DNA of 64,000 nt from Mesorhizobium zhangyense (GCF_011045115.1 NZ_JAAKZG010000002.1:186001-250000); one strand, 5' to 3'. Shown: positions 45,692-55,071, numbered from the stretch's first letter. Notes: generated by a model not told the origin, from the sequence alone. Made by a program: numbers and translations.

Positions 45692-45716
45692 GCATTCGAA
45701 GCATTCGAAGCATTCG
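45692..45716. repeat. 9-bp direct repeats between convergent genes
   Basis: Two perfect copies of GCATTCGAA plus a partial third (GCATTCG). Just before it, GCATGATCCTGAAAGGCCGG (45648) looks like a remnant of the short Rhizobiales palindrome seen at 8051. No terminator is obvious in this 80-bp gap. Confidence 0.7.
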
Positions 45717-45727
45717 TTACCGGCCTT

Positions 45728-48700
45728 CTACTCCGCCAGCACCCGCGTCGACGGAAACGTCACCTCCACCATCGTGCCTTCGCCGGGCGTCGAGGTAATC
45801 GAGAAGCGGGCGCGGTTGGCTTCCACCATCGCCTTGGTCAGCGGCAGGCCGAGGCCGGTTCCGTCGCCGCGCGCGCGCTTCAGGGCGTTGATCTGCTTGA
45901 AGGGTTTCAGCGCCTGCTCGATCTCGGCGTGGGTCATGCCGATGCCGGTATCGCGCACCCGCATGACGATGTCGCCCGAAGCCTCATAGGCGGTCGAGAC
46001 GATGACCTGCCCGCCGGCCTGCGTGTAGCGGATGGCGTTGGACAGGACGTTGAGCGCGATCTGGCGGATAGAGCGCAGGTCGGCGACCACGTCGGGCAGC
46101 TTCGAGGCGAAGCTGGAGCGGATGATGACGCGCTCGCGGTTGGCCTGCGGCTGCATCATCGCCACCGTCTCGCCCAGCGTGTCGTTGAGCGACACCGCCT
46201 CATGGGCCATTTCCTGCTGGCCGGCCTCGATCTTGGAGATGTCGAGCAGGTCGTTGACGATATCGAGCACATGGTTGCCCGAGCGGTTGATGTCGCGCAG
46301 ATAGTCGCGGTAGCGGTCGTTGGCGATCGGCCCGAATTTCTCGTCCACCATCAGTTCTGAAAAACCGATGATGGCGTTGAGCGGCGTGCGGATTTCGTGG
46401 CTGACGCGCGCGAGAAAATCGGTCTTCTGCGAGGAGGCCCGCTCGGCCACGCTGCGTGCCTGCGTCAGTTCCTCCTCGGCGCGCTTCCATTGGGTGATGT
46501 CGCGCACGACGGCGCAATAGCCGCTCTCGTTGGGCAGGCGGCCGATGGTCATGAACAGTGGAATGAAGCGGCCCTGCGCCTCGCGCCCGATCACCTCGCG
46601 CCCGTCATTGAGCACGCTGGCAACGCCATGGTCCGACATGCCGTTGAGATAGTCATGCGCGGCGCGCTGGCTTTCCATGGCGAAAAGCGAGGCGAAGGGC
46701 TTGCCGGTCACCTCGTCGCTGTCGAAGCCGAACAGCGCCTCGGCTGGCCTGCTGATTGAGCGGATCGTGCCGTCATTGGAAATCAGCACGACGCCGTCGG
46801 TTGCCGTGTCGATGATGGTGCGCATTTCGGCAACACGGCTGTGAAGCTCGTTCTCGCTCGGCGACAGCACCTGAAGCGGCGCGATATCGGCCTCGCCGGT
46901 GCGGCGTATGACCAGCATCAGCGCCTTGCCGCCCTGCCAGGGCACGGAGCGCAACAGCGCCTCGATCGGAAATTCCAGCCCGTCGGCAGTGCGCAGCTTG
47001 AGATGATGCTGTTCGGCCGACGACTCGTCGTCATAGCTTTCGGCAAACAGCGCATCGAGCCCGCCTGCCTCAGCCAGCTGCTCGACCGATTCATAGGCCG
47101 TCAGCGTCAGGAACTCTTCATTGGCATAATGTAGCACATCGCCCGAATGGATCAGCACCGGCACCGGCAGCTTTTCGAGGATCGGCGTGTCAGACGGCGC
47201 GGATTCGCTGGACTCGCAGGCGATAGGCTCCGGGGTCTCTTCGGCCGCAGCGGCATGTTCGGTGGTAGCTCCGTCGGCATCGTTGCCGTTTGCTGCAACT
47301 GGCCGGTCATCATCGCGCGATAGCCGGCCTGCATCGTCGATGCCGGTAACCGGAGGAATGGTATCGTCCGCAGCGTCCCCGATGACGGGCTCGTCCCGCG
47401 AGACGTCGACATACGTCTCTTCCGGCGCGCCTGCGTCTTCGCCTGGCTTGTCGGCCGTTGCCTCAGCTGCCAGATCCGCTTCCGCGGCATCAGCCGCAGG
47501 AGCAAACATTTCGCCCTGAACCTCGGCAGGGCGCGTTTCCGACTCGGTTAGCGTTTGGACGATTGGCTCCGATGCAGCGCCTTCGGCTTCCTGCAATTCG
47601 ACAGGCGAAACCTCGTCTGCCGAACCGAGCAAGGGTTCTGCCTGCGGTTCGACCGTCTCCAGCCTGCCTGCATCGTCATTCGCCGGCTGCTCATCGATTT
47701 CGCTCTCAGCCGCGCCGGCAGTCTCGCCGCGCTGCTTCAGCCTTTCGCCGATCTCGCGAAACGCGCTGCGCTCGATGGGGGAAAGGCCTTTTTCCGTCGC
47801 GGCAGCGGGGCGATGCTCGGCAAGGCGGATGACCTTGTCGGCGAAGCGGCGGTTGTCGGGCTTCGGCACGATGGTCAGCGCCGGCACCTCGCCCTGGAAC
47901 GGGTCGGCGGCCTGCGTGCTTTCAGGCGTCGGTGTTTTGTCGACGGTTTCTTCGGCCGCCATGCTTTCGCGCGGCGCGCCGGTCGAGGGCACCAGAACCA
48001 GCCCAAGGCCCTCCGGATCGGTCACGGCATCGGCCTTGCGGGCGACGCCGAAACCGCGAAAACCTTCAAAGTTGCGGTCGCGGCCATAGACGGGCAACGC
48101 GGCGAGATCGACGGGGATCTTCAGATCCGTTCCGGCCACCGGCCACAGCACCGAGCGGCCCGACCACGTGTCGCGACGCTCGAGCAGGTCGGCAATCTCG
48201 CCCGAGGGATCGAGCCCGAAGGTCATGGCAACATCGCGGAACCGCCGGCCGATCACGTCTGCTGCAAGCGGTCCGACCACCTCGATGAATTCGCTGGAGA
48301 CCGCGCTGAATTTCCCCTCGGCATCGGTGCGCCAGACGAAACGCGTGGGCGGCGTCAAGCGGTCGATCTCCACCGGCCTGCGTTCCGCGGCGGCTTCGGT
48401 CCTGCCCGCTTCGCTGGCATTGAAATACCAGTTATCGTGGTCGCCTTTGGCGGCGGCCTCTGCAGGCGTTTCCGAAATCGGCAGCTGCGGCGATTCATCG
48501 TCTTCCGGAGCGGAAACCTTCGCTGCGGGACTTTCCGTTGCGGCTGTCACCGGGCTTTCGGCAGTGGTGGCAGGCTTTGCGTCGGTCGATGCCGAGACAT
48601 GCGCCAGCACATCAGCCACCGAGGCGGCCGGCACCAGCGGAACCTCGGCCACCGGGGCCGCAGGCGCAATAACCTTGTCGTCGGGAGCTTCAGCCGTCGC

Positions 48701-49384
48701 AATCTCGTCGTCGGCGAACTGGCGCTCGTCGATCACCACCAGCAGATGCCGCGCCGGCTCATCGACCAGCCGCGCCAGTCCGGCGGGGAAGGAGCGCTCC
48801 GCTCCCGGCACCATGCGCTTCACCAGCCGCTCGCCTTCACCGCTTAGTTCCGCGACCATCTCGGCCAGCGTCTTTTGCGAGATGCCGAGCTCGGCGAAAC
48901 CTTGCGAGGCTGCCTCCACCGCACCGCGAGCGTCGATCAAGGCTGCGAACTGGCCGCGCTCGTTCAGGCCGCTGATGGCGCGCTCGGCGATGTCGCCGTC
49001 GCTGCGACCGCTGGCCTGTATGGCCGGCACCGCCAGCAATATCGCGTCCTCGCCGTCCGGCAGGGTCAGGGCAGTCGCGGTGAAATTGACGGCGCGGCTG
49101 CTGACCCCGGTCGCCAGCCGCACGGCAAGGTTCCGGTCGCGGCCGATTCGCGGAAAGCCGCTCGTCGCCATGATCTGGCGTCTGGCGGTCGGCCCGAGCA
49201 GGGGCGGCTCGCCGATGATCGATTCGATGTCCGGATAGCCGAGCAGCGCCGCACCCGGTCCGTTCGCCCAGATCACCTGGTCGATGTCGGTCGTCAGGAT
49301 GGCCAGCGCGTCGCCGGCCGCAAAACGCTGCCGCACGTCGTCGAGTATGGCTACATCGATGAACGAATACGAAGCTGACGGCAT
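45728..49384 (-). CDS. PAS-domain hybrid-less sensor histidine kinase, PleC/DivJ/PdhS-like
   Basis: Very large kinase, about 1220 residues. It opens with a PAS-like segment (AILTTDIDQVIWANGPGAALLGYPDIESIIG). A middle region is long, acidic and Ala/Glu/Pro-rich (about 220-340 and 480-760, likely disordered). Two further PAS units follow (EKLPVPVLIHSGDVLHYANEEFL; DTATDGVVLISNDGTIRSI). The kinase core is the H-box ARVSHEIRTPLNAIIGFSEL near residue 996, the N-box SNAIRYTQAGGQVIV and the G-boxes DTGIGM and GDGTGLGLPL. The H-box with GFSE resembles the PleC/DivJ/PdhS group of cell-cycle kinases that act on DivK. No transmembrane helix is seen, as in PdhS. A CtrA-type box lies just upstream. GTG 49393 is an alternative start. 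Confidence 0.8.
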   Translation of the reverse strand: MPSASYSFIDVAILDDVRQRFAAGDALAILTTDIDQVIWANGPGAALLGYPDIESIIGEPPLLGPTARRQIMATSGFPRIGRDRNLAVRLATGVSSRAVNFTATALTLPDGEDAILLAVPAIQASGRSDGDIAERAISGLNERGQFAALIDARGAVEAASQGFAELGISQKTLAEMVAELSGEGERLVKRMVPGAERSFPAGLARLVDEPARHLLVVIDERQFADDEIATAEAPDDKVIAPAAPVAEVPLVPAASVADVLAHVSASTDAKPATTAESPVTAATESPAAKVSAPEDDESPQLPISETPAEAAAKGDHDNWYFNASEAGRTEAAAERRPVEIDRLTPPTRFVWRTDAEGKFSAVSSEFIEVVGPLAADVIGRRFRDVAMTFGLDPSGEIADLLERRDTWSGRSVLWPVAGTDLKIPVDLAALPVYGRDRNFEGFRGFGVARKADAVTDPEGLGLVLVPSTGAPRESMAAEETVDKTPTPESTQAADPFQGEVPALTIVPKPDNRRFADKVIRLAEHRPAAATEKGLSPIERSAFREIGERLKQRGETAGAAESEIDEQPANDDAGRLETVEPQAEPLLGSADEVSPVELQEAEGAASEPIVQTLTESETRPAEVQGEMFAPAADAAEADLAAEATADKPGEDAGAPEETYVDVSRDEPVIGDAADDTIPPVTGIDDAGRLSRDDDRPVAANGNDADGATTEHAAAAEETPEPIACESSESAPSDTPILEKLPVPVLIHSGDVLHYANEEFLTLTAYESVEQLAEAGGLDALFAESYDDESSAEQHHLKLRTADGLEFPIEALLRSVPWQGGKALMLVIRRTGEADIAPLQVLSPSENELHSRVAEMRTIIDTATDGVVLISNDGTIRSISRPAEALFGFDSDEVTGKPFASLFAMESQRAAHDYLNGMSDHGVASVLNDGREVIGREAQGRFIPLFMTIGRLPNESGYCAVVRDITQWKRAEEELTQARSVAERASSQKTDFLARVSHEIRTPLNAIIGFSELMVDEKFGPIANDRYRDYLRDINRSGNHVLDIVNDLLDISKIEAGQQEMAHEAVSLNDTLGETVAMMQPQANRERVIIRSSFASKLPDVVADLRSIRQIALNVLSNAIRYTQAGGQVIVSTAYEASGDIVMRVRDTGIGMTHAEIEQALKPFKQINALKRARGDGTGLGLPLTKAMVEANRARFSITSTPGEGTMVEVTFPSTRVLAE

Positions 49385-49424
49385 GCGCTGCACGAACTCC
49401 CAGGCGGAGACAGATTCTCTGCGG

Positions 49425-49439
49425 TTAACTCTTTGTTAA
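49425..49439 (-). promoter_or_regulatory. CtrA-type box upstream of the cell-cycle kinase gene
   Basis: TTAA-N7-TTAA: on the minus strand TTAACAAAGAGTTAACC, the standard CtrA dimer arrangement. It lies about 32-41 bp upstream of the kinase start. A second TTAA-containing sequence (GGTTAACGCG) occurs at about 49502. CtrA binding is inferred. Confidence 0.65.
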
Positions 49440-49548
49440 TAACAAGGCGGCGGGGCAAACGTCCACAAAACAGCGCGTTTGAGCACCGAAACCCGATGGT
49501 TTGGTTAACGCGCCGCGATGGCTTGACCCGCTTGGATGACGGTTTTGT

Positions 49549-49579
49549 TGCAGTGCACAAAAGATATTGCAATGCACCA
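49549..49579 (+). promoter_or_regulatory. two PhaR-type boxes upstream of the phasin gene
   Basis: TGCAGTGCACAA (49549-49560) and TGCAATGCACCA (49568-49579), 19 bp apart start to start. Both fit the consensus TGCRNYGCASMA described for rhizobial PhaR, as I recall it. PhaR represses phasin genes until PHB granules titrate it away. The phasin start is 77 bp further downstream. Confidence 0.65.
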
Positions 49580-49655
49580 TTGGCTGCGCTATATGGAGAT
49601 TACGCATGAACGAGACCGGCTTTCGCAAGATCGGTCCACCGAAAAGGATGGAAAT

Positions 49656-50117
49656 ATGTCCAAGACCGCAACCAAAACCGCCGAATTCGCCAACGTTGAA
49701 TTCCCGACCTTCGATGCCTCCAAGGCCACCGACCAGTTCCGCGCCTTCGCCGAAAAGGGCGTCGAGCAGTCGAAGGAAGCCTACACCAAGATCAAGTCCG
49801 GCGCCGAAGAGACCCAGAAGGCTTTCGAATCGACCTTCGAGACCGCCAAGGCTGTCGGCAGCGAACTGTCGCTCAAGACCATTGCCACGCTCCGCACCAA
49901 TGCCGAGACCGGCTTCTCGCATCTCGAAGCCCTGTTCGGCGCCAAGTCGCTGTCCGAGGTGATCGAGCTTCAGACCGCTTTCCTGCGCAAGGGCGCCGAG
50001 ACCGCCGTCGAGCAGGCCAAGGAATTCCAGGCCGTTTCGACCAAGGCTGCCACGGACGTGACCAAGCCGATCAAGGATGTCTTCGAAAAGACGTTCAAGG
50101 ACCTCAAGGTCGCCTGA
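49656..50117 (+). CDS. phasin family protein
   Basis: 153-residue helical protein starting MSKTATKTAEFANVEFPTF at ATG 49656; AAGGATGG lies just upstream. Phasin pattern: FRAFAEKGVEQSKEAYTKIKSGAEETQKAFESTF, then SHLEALFGAKSLSEVIELQTAFLRKGAETAVEQAKEFQAVSTKAATDVTKPIKDVFEKTFKDL. Phasins coat polyhydroxybutyrate granules. The upstream frame (from 49536) is not used: it would contain the PhaR-type boxes. An alpha-r14-type sRNA follows 11-20 bp after the stop, so the phasin mRNA 3' end and the RNA gene overlap or abut. Confidence 0.9.
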   Translation: MSKTATKTAEFANVEFPTFDASKATDQFRAFAEKGVEQSKEAYTKIKSGAEETQKAFESTFETAKAVGSELSLKTIATLRTNAETGFSHLEALFGAKSLSEVIELQTAFLRKGAETAVEQAKEFQAVSTKAATDVTKPIKDVFEKTFKDLKVA

Positions 50118-50127
50118 TTTTCAGGTG

Positions 50128-50252
50128 ACTTCTTGAATACCCGAAGGGCGGTACCTCCTCCCACCAAACTTCGGGCATGACGGCCGGAATCCTCCTCCCT
50201 CCGGCCAGATACAAGGAAAAGACCGGCACCTCCTCCCGCCGGTCTTTTTCTT
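50128..50252 (+). ncRNA. alpha-r14 family (NfeR1-type) trans-acting sRNA
   Basis: Three consecutive hairpins, each exposing an exact CCTCCTCCC in its loop. Hairpin 1 is CCCGAAG / CTTCGGG (50140-50175, loop motif at 50154). Hairpin 2 is GGCCGGA / TCCGGCC (50182-50206, motif at 50191). Hairpin 3 is GACCGGC / GCCGGTC (50221-50244, motif at 50229), followed by TTTTTCTTTTT, a Rho-independent terminator. Three anti-Shine-Dalgarno loops of identical sequence and a length near 123 nt are the hallmark of the alpha-r14/NfeR1 family of Rhizobiales, which silence many ABC-transporter mRNAs. The 5' end is estimated. Confidence 0.85.
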
Positions 50253-50388
50253 TTTGGGCAAGGCGTTGCGCACTTTCCTGTGACTCTTATTCGCCCTGCG
50301 GCCAAATTGACCGGAATAACCGTCGCCAAGCGTCTTGAAATCTCCGTCGTTTGTCCGTATTGGAGCGCTTCGCCAGACGATGGCCTGC

Positions 50389-50465
50389 GCGGTTGTAGCT
50401 CAGTTGGTTAGAGCGCCGGATTGTGGATCCGGAGGTCGGTGGTTCGAGCCCACCCAACCGTACCA
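50389..50465 (+). tRNA. tRNA-His (GTG)
   Basis: Full cloverleaf of 77 nt including encoded CCA. Acceptor GCGGTTG pairs with CAACCGT, D-arm GCTCAGTTGGTTAGAGC, anticodon stem CCGGA-TTGTGGA-TCCGG with GTG, variable AGGTC, T-arm GGTGG-TTCGAGC-CCACC. It has a G1-U72 pair, A73 and no encoded G-1, the alphaproteobacterial form of tRNA-His that is read by an unusual HisRS. Confidence 0.97.
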
Positions 50466-50583
50466 TACCTTTCTCAATAAAATCAGGCATGCTCTACAGG
50501 CGGGCAATAGCTCCTCCGCCGATGGCGCTCATGCCACGCAGGTGGCCGCATAGCCGAGCATCTTGCGGGTGCCAGATGTCCGG

Positions 50584-50793
50584 TTAGTTTCCGCAGAGGA
50601 GGCGATAGCACTCTACGGCGCGGGCATATTCCGGGTCGTCTGGCGGGGGCATCCGACGTCCACCGTCGTACCGTTCAAGGACGCGCGAACAGGGTGCACC
50701 GTTCACCGCAATTGCGTTCGGGGCAAGCAACAGCAATCCGCTCAAGAAGACGCATCCGGCACTGGCGACGAGGAAAAGATAGCGCTTGTCCAT
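50584..50793 (-). CDS. small exported hypothetical protein
   Basis: 69 residues from ATG 50793: a signal peptide (KRYLFLVASAGCVFLSGLLLLAPNAIA) and a short mature part with three Cys (VNGAPCSRVLERYDGGRRMP, then AVECYRLLCGN). The frame is open further upstream, but that part is not protein-like and has no start signal. Mature size of about 40 residues and paired cysteines suggest a periplasmic or secreted peptide. Function unknown; translation not certain. Confidence 0.5.
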   Translation of the reverse strand: MDKRYLFLVASAGCVFLSGLLLLAPNAIAVNGAPCSRVLERYDGGRRMPPPDDPEYARAVECYRLLCGN

Positions 50794-51049
50794 GGCGACA
50801 AGGTTACGGCCGGCGAACGCGCAAGACAACCGCTGATTGCCTCCGTATCCAGCCGGACATGGCCCGACCATCTTTCCCGGTGCCGCCAAAAGACAACATC
50901 GCGATATCATCATGTTCGCGCTTGTTTTTATGCTTGATTGGAGCGGCTCCTGGAAAAATGCTAACTTCATTCGTCGCCGCACATTGTCCACGGACACTGG
51001 CGATCGAGAGACAAGACTTGGCTCCCGCCCTCGAAAAAGGGAGTAAGGC

Positions 51050-51304
51050 ATGGCCGCCAAATCCCCGGCGCAACCGACAGGACGCGTCTATTTTCCCGAC
51101 GAGCTGAGGCTGTTGCGGGAGATTTTCGACAATTGCACCGCTGGCCGTGCCGACCGCGAAAAAGTGGCCGGCATCGTCGCCAAGCGGCTGATGGACGCTT
51201 ATGAAAACGGCATCAGGGATGAGAAGCTGTTGCGGCTCATAGCCGTTGGAAACCGTGCTTCCCTGGCAACGCGCCCAGCCACGACCGTCCAGCATCACTT
51301 CTGA
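51050..51304 (+). CDS. small conserved hypothetical protein
   Basis: 84 residues: FPDELRLLREIFDNCTAGRADREKVAGIVAKRLMDAYENGIRDEKLLRLIA looks like a compact helical domain, followed by a less ordered end. GGAGTAAGG precedes ATG 51050 at proper distance. No named family recognised. Convergent with xseA (34-bp gap). Confidence 0.65.
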   Translation: MAAKSPAQPTGRVYFPDELRLLREIFDNCTAGRADREKVAGIVAKRLMDAYENGIRDEKLLRLIAVGNRASLATRPATTVQHHF

Positions 51305-51338
51305 CAGGCGCCTGGCGCGTTGCCGGGTTCAACATATC

Positions 51339-52904
51339 CTAAAACAGCGAACCCTGCGTGCCGGGGACTTTGGCCTTGGGCGCGGGTTTCGGTTGCGGCT
51401 TGGGCCGCGTGGCGCCTTCGCCGGCAACCACGCCCACCGTGCCGTCGGCAAAGGTGAGCGAAAGTGCTGCGTCGGTCGCGACTTCCGCGGCCCGCTTCAC
51501 CAGCACGCCTTCCTCATTCGTCACCAGCGCAAAGCCGCGCTCCAGAATCGATTGATGCGACAGCGTCAACATCAGCCGCTCGGCCTGGGTCAGGCGGCCG
51601 CGCAGCCGCTCCAGCCGGATTTTCGTCACCTGATCCATCCGCCGCTGAAGTGCGGCCAGCCCGTCGCCTGCAAGCTTCTGCCGGCGCACCAGCGGTTCCG
51701 GCCCGATGCGCTGCGCCGTGCGGTCGAGCCGCGTGCGCCGCTCACGCAGCATGGCGCGAAGGGCGGCATAGGCGCGGGCGATGTCGCGGTCTGTGGTCCT
51801 GCGGGTTTCGGCCAGGCGGCGGTCGAGTGTGGCCGGCGACAGGCGGATGGCCGAAAGCCGCGCCCGCTTGCGCTCGGTGCTGACGATCAGCGCGCGCGAA
51901 AGCCGGCTTGTCGCCTCGTCGAAATGACGGCGCGGCAGCGCGAGCAACTGGTCGGGCGAGGGCAGGGCGCGCGCAGCTGCCCGCAGCGCCTGCCGCTTGC
52001 GGTCGAAATTGCGCGACATGCAGCCTTTCAGCCGTGCGCCGAGATTGGCCAGCGTCGCCTCGAGATCGGCTTTCACCGGCACGGCGATTTCGGCCGCACC
52101 CGTCGGTGTCGGCGCGCGCACGTCTGCGACCAGATCGACCAGCGTCCAGTCAGTTTCGTGGCCGACCGCCGAGATCACCGGAATGCTCGATGCCGACACC
52201 GCGCGCGCCAGCGCCTCGTCGTTGAAGCCCCACAGATCTTCCAGGCTGCCGCCGCCGCGCGCCACGATCAGAAGATCGGGCCGCATGATCGCGCCGTCCG
52301 CAGCAAGTGCGTTGAAGCCGGCAACGGCGGCGGCAACTTCTGCCCCGGACGTATCGCCCTGCACACGCACCGGCCAGAGTAGCACATGCAGCGGAAACCG
52401 GTCCTTGATGCGATGGATGATGTCGCGGATGACTGCACCCGTCGGCGAGGTGATGACGCCGATGACCATCGGCATGAAGGGCAGGCGTCGCTTGCGCTCT
52501 GCGTCGAACAGGCCTTCCGCGGCCAGCTTGCGCTTGCGCTCTTCCAGCAAAGCCATCAGCGCGCCGGCGCCGGCGGGCTCCAGATTGTCGATGACGATCT
52601 GGTATTTCGACGACCCCGGATAGGTCGTCAGCTTGCCGGTGGCGATGACCTCCATGCCCTCTTCGGGCCGGAATTTCAGCCGGCCCATCGTGCCTTTCCA
52701 CACCACGGCCTCGATCCGGGCGCGGTCGTCCTTGAGGCTGAAATAAGCGTGGCCGGAGGAGTGCGGCCCGCGATAGCCGGAAATCTCGCCGCGCACCCGC
52801 ACATTGCCGAAGGCATCCTCGACCGTGCGCTTCAGCGCGCCGGAAATCTCGCTCACCGTATATTCGGCGGCGTTGGTCTTCGATTCGGGTAGAAAATCGC
52901 TCAT
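51339..52904 (-). CDS. xseA: exodeoxyribonuclease VII large subunit
   Basis: 521 residues from ATG 52904 ([32 protein letters not shown]). N-terminal OB fold: [38 protein letters not shown]. The catalytic domain has [49 protein letters not shown], and [30 protein letters not shown] long coiled-coil C-terminal half binds XseB. It degrades single-stranded DNA. The Lys/Pro-rich tail ([16 protein letters not shown]) is an extension. The small subunit gene is not in the window. Confidence 0.95.
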   Translation of the reverse strand: MSDFLPESKTNAAEYTVSEISGALKRTVEDAFGNVRVRGEISGYRGPHSSGHAYFSLKDDRARIEAVVWKGTMGRLKFRPEEGMEVIATGKLTTYPGSSKYQIVIDNLEPAGAGALMALLEERKRKLAAEGLFDAERKRRLPFMPMVIGVITSPTGAVIRDIIHRIKDRFPLHVLLWPVRVQGDTSGAEVAAAVAGFNALAADGAIMRPDLLIVARGGGSLEDLWGFNDEALARAVSASSIPVISAVGHETDWTLVDLVADVRAPTPTGAAEIAVPVKADLEATLANLGARLKGCMSRNFDRKRQALRAAARALPSPDQLLALPRRHFDEATSRLSRALIVSTERKRARLSAIRLSPATLDRRLAETRRTTDRDIARAYAALRAMLRERRTRLDRTAQRIGPEPLVRRQKLAGDGLAALQRRMDQVTKIRLERLRGRLTQAERLMLTLSHQSILERGFALVTNEEGVLVKRAAEVATDAALSLTFADGTVGVVAGEGATRPKPQPKPAPKAKVPGTQGSLF

Positions 52905-53029
52905 GGCGCGATTGGGGCCATTCCGGTGCGTCGGGTCAAGTCCGTTCGCCCGCACATATCGTTTGTCTCAATGTTTCAATCAGAAGAATTGGATGGACGT
53001 CTGCCACTGCGAAGAACTACCTGAGGCGC

Positions 53030-53974
53030 ATGAGCACGCAGACCAAGACAATCGCAACCCCTCAGGCCCCGTCCACCGTCGACAGGCCGTTCCAGCCGAT
53101 GGATTACGGGCTCTATGTCCTGACGGTGCTGTCGTGGAGCGTGTCGTGGTTTGCCATCTCCCTGCAGGTCGGCACCGCTGTGTCACCGGAGGTCAATCTC
53201 GTCTGGCGTTTCGCCATCGCCACCATGCTGATGTTCGGATGGGTGATCTTCGGCGGCAAGCAACTGCGCTTCCCGATCTCCGACCATCTGCGTTTTGCGT
53301 TGCTCGGCGTGCTGATCTTCTCGTCCAACTTCCTGTTCTTCTATTACGGCGCGCTCTATCTCGTCAGCGGCCTTTTGTCGGTGGTGTTTTCGCTGGCCTC
53401 GGTCATCAACATGCTGCTGGGTGCCGTCATCATGCGCGAGCGGCCGGCGCCGCGCATTCTCATGGGCGGCCTGCTCGGCTTTGCCGGCATCGCGCTGATG
53501 TTCTTTCCTGAAATCGCGGCCCATGGCCTGTCGGGTGGCACGCTCACGGGCCTGCTCCTGTGCATTGCCGGCACGTTTTCCTTCTGCCTGGGCAATCTGG
53601 TTTCGGCAGCCAACCAGCGCAGAAAACTGCCGCTGATTTCCACCAGCGCCTGGGGCATGCTCTACGGTACCATCTGGTCGGCGATCCTCGCCTTCATGCT
53701 CGGCAAGCCGTTCATCATCGCCACGACAGCTTCTTATCTGGGCTCGCTGGTCTTTCTGGCGGTGATTTCGACGGTGATGGCATTCGCCGCCTATCTTACG
53801 CTACTCGGCCGCATTGGCGCGGCGCGGGCCGGCTATGCCACCGTCATGTTCCCGATCCTTGCGCTGCTCGTCTCGACCGCGCTCGAAGGCTATGTCTGGA
53901 CCGCCTATGCGATTGCCGGCCTCGTCCTCGTCGCGCTCGGCAATGTACTGGTCATTCGCGGCGGCCGGCGATAG
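53030..53974 (+). CDS. EamA/DMT-family transporter
   Basis: 314-residue permease with ten helices in two EamA repeats: YGLYVLTVLSWSVSWFAISLQVG, FALLGVLIFSSNFLFFYYGALYLVSGLLSVVFSLASVINMLLGAVIMRERP, then the second repeat ending ALEGYVWTAYAIAGLVLVALGNVLVIRGG. Probable metabolite exporter; unrelated in detail to the EamA protein at 28037. It is followed 39 bp downstream by an alcohol dehydrogenase gene in the same direction; co-transcription is possible. Confidence 0.85.
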   Translation: MSTQTKTIATPQAPSTVDRPFQPMDYGLYVLTVLSWSVSWFAISLQVGTAVSPEVNLVWRFAIATMLMFGWVIFGGKQLRFPISDHLRFALLGVLIFSSNFLFFYYGALYLVSGLLSVVFSLASVINMLLGAVIMRERPAPRILMGGLLGFAGIALMFFPEIAAHGLSGGTLTGLLLCIAGTFSFCLGNLVSAANQRRKLPLISTSAWGMLYGTIWSAILAFMLGKPFIIATTASYLGSLVFLAVISTVMAFAAYLTLLGRIGAARAGYATVMFPILALLVSTALEGYVWTAYAIAGLVLVALGNVLVIRGGRR

Positions 53975-54013
53975 TTTCTCGATCTTTCCAATCCGAAGCC
54001 CCAGGGATCATCG

Positions 54014-55051
54014 ATGAAAGCTGTTCTGTTCGAGCATTTTCGTGAAGCGCCGAGCATCCGCAACGTGCCTGACCCGAAACCCTCGACCGACGGCGTGGTC
54101 GTCAAGGTCGAGGCGACCGGCCTGTGCCGCAGCGACTGGCACGGCTGGATGGGCCATGACGCCGACATCGTGCTGCCGCATGTGCCGGGCCACGAGCTTG
54201 CCGGAACTGTGCAGGCGGTTGGCCGGCAGGTCACGCAATGGCGCGTCGGTGACCGCGTCACGGTGCCTTTCGTCGGCGGCTGCGGCCATTGCCACGAATG
54301 CAATTCCGGCAATCACCAGGTCTGCGAGCAGCAGTTCCAGCCGGGCTTCACCGCCTGGGGCTCGTTCGCCGAATATGTCGCCATCGACTATGCCGACACC
54401 AATCTGGTGCGCCTGCCCGAAGAGCTGGATTTTGTCACCGCTGCCAGCCTCGGCTGCCGCTTCGTCACCTCGTTCCGGGCGATTGTCGATCAGGCGAAAG
54501 TGCTGCCCGGTGAATGGGTGGCGGTGCATGGCTGCGGCGGCGTTGGCCTGTCGGCAATCATGATCGCTACCGCCATGGGCGCCAACGTCGTCGCCATCGA
54601 CCTCACCGAGGAAAAGCTCGCCTTCGCCCGCGAACTCGGCGCCGTCGCCACCGTCAACGGGGCGGAGCAGGATGTCGTCGCGGCGGTGAAGGAAATCACC
54701 AAGGGCGGCGCGCATGTCTCGGTCGACGCACTCGGCCATCCCTCCACCTGCTTCAATTCCATCGCCAATCTGCGCCGGCGCGGCCGTCACGTCCAGGTCG
54801 GGCTGATGCTCGGCGACCACGCCACGCCGCAGGTGCCAATGGACAAGGTCATCGCCCATGAGCTGCAGATCGTCGGCAGCCACGGCATGCAGGCGTTCCG
54901 CTACAAGGCGATGATGGACATGCTCGAAACCGGCAAGCTGAAGCCACAGAAGCTGGTCGGCAAGCGCATCAGCCTCGCGGAGGCGCCGGTGGCACTGATG
55001 CAGATGGACCGCTTTGATGGAACGGGGATCAGTGTGGTGGATAGGTTTTGA
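54014..55051 (+). CDS. zinc-dependent alcohol dehydrogenase
   Basis: Medium-chain dehydrogenase/reductase, 345 residues. Catalytic zinc ligands are in [14 protein letters not shown] (Cys38 region) and [13 protein letters not shown] (GHE). The structural zinc loop is [18 protein letters not shown]. The nucleotide fold reads [24 protein letters not shown]. Substrate unknown; the family includes alcohol, sorbitol and glutathione-independent aldehyde enzymes. It ends just before a palindromic repeat. Confidence 0.9.
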   Translation: MKAVLFEHFREAPSIRNVPDPKPSTDGVVVKVEATGLCRSDWHGWMGHDADIVLPHVPGHELAGTVQAVGRQVTQWRVGDRVTVPFVGGCGHCHECNSGNHQVCEQQFQPGFTAWGSFAEYVAIDYADTNLVRLPEELDFVTAASLGCRFVTSFRAIVDQAKVLPGEWVAVHGCGGVGLSAIMIATAMGANVVAIDLTEEKLAFARELGAVATVNGAEQDVVAAVKEITKGGAHVSVDALGHPSTCFNSIANLRRRGRHVQVGLMLGDHATPQVPMDKVIAHELQIVGSHGMQAFRYKAMMDMLETGKLKPQKLVGKRISLAEAPVALMQMDRFDGTGISVVDRF

Positions 55052-55071
55052 GCTGGTTGCGGTAATAAGGT

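Noticed and set aside
50389-50793. tRNA-His considered as an attachment site for an integrated element
   Set aside because: No integrase, no repeat of the tRNA 3' end nearby, and the following genes look chromosomal.
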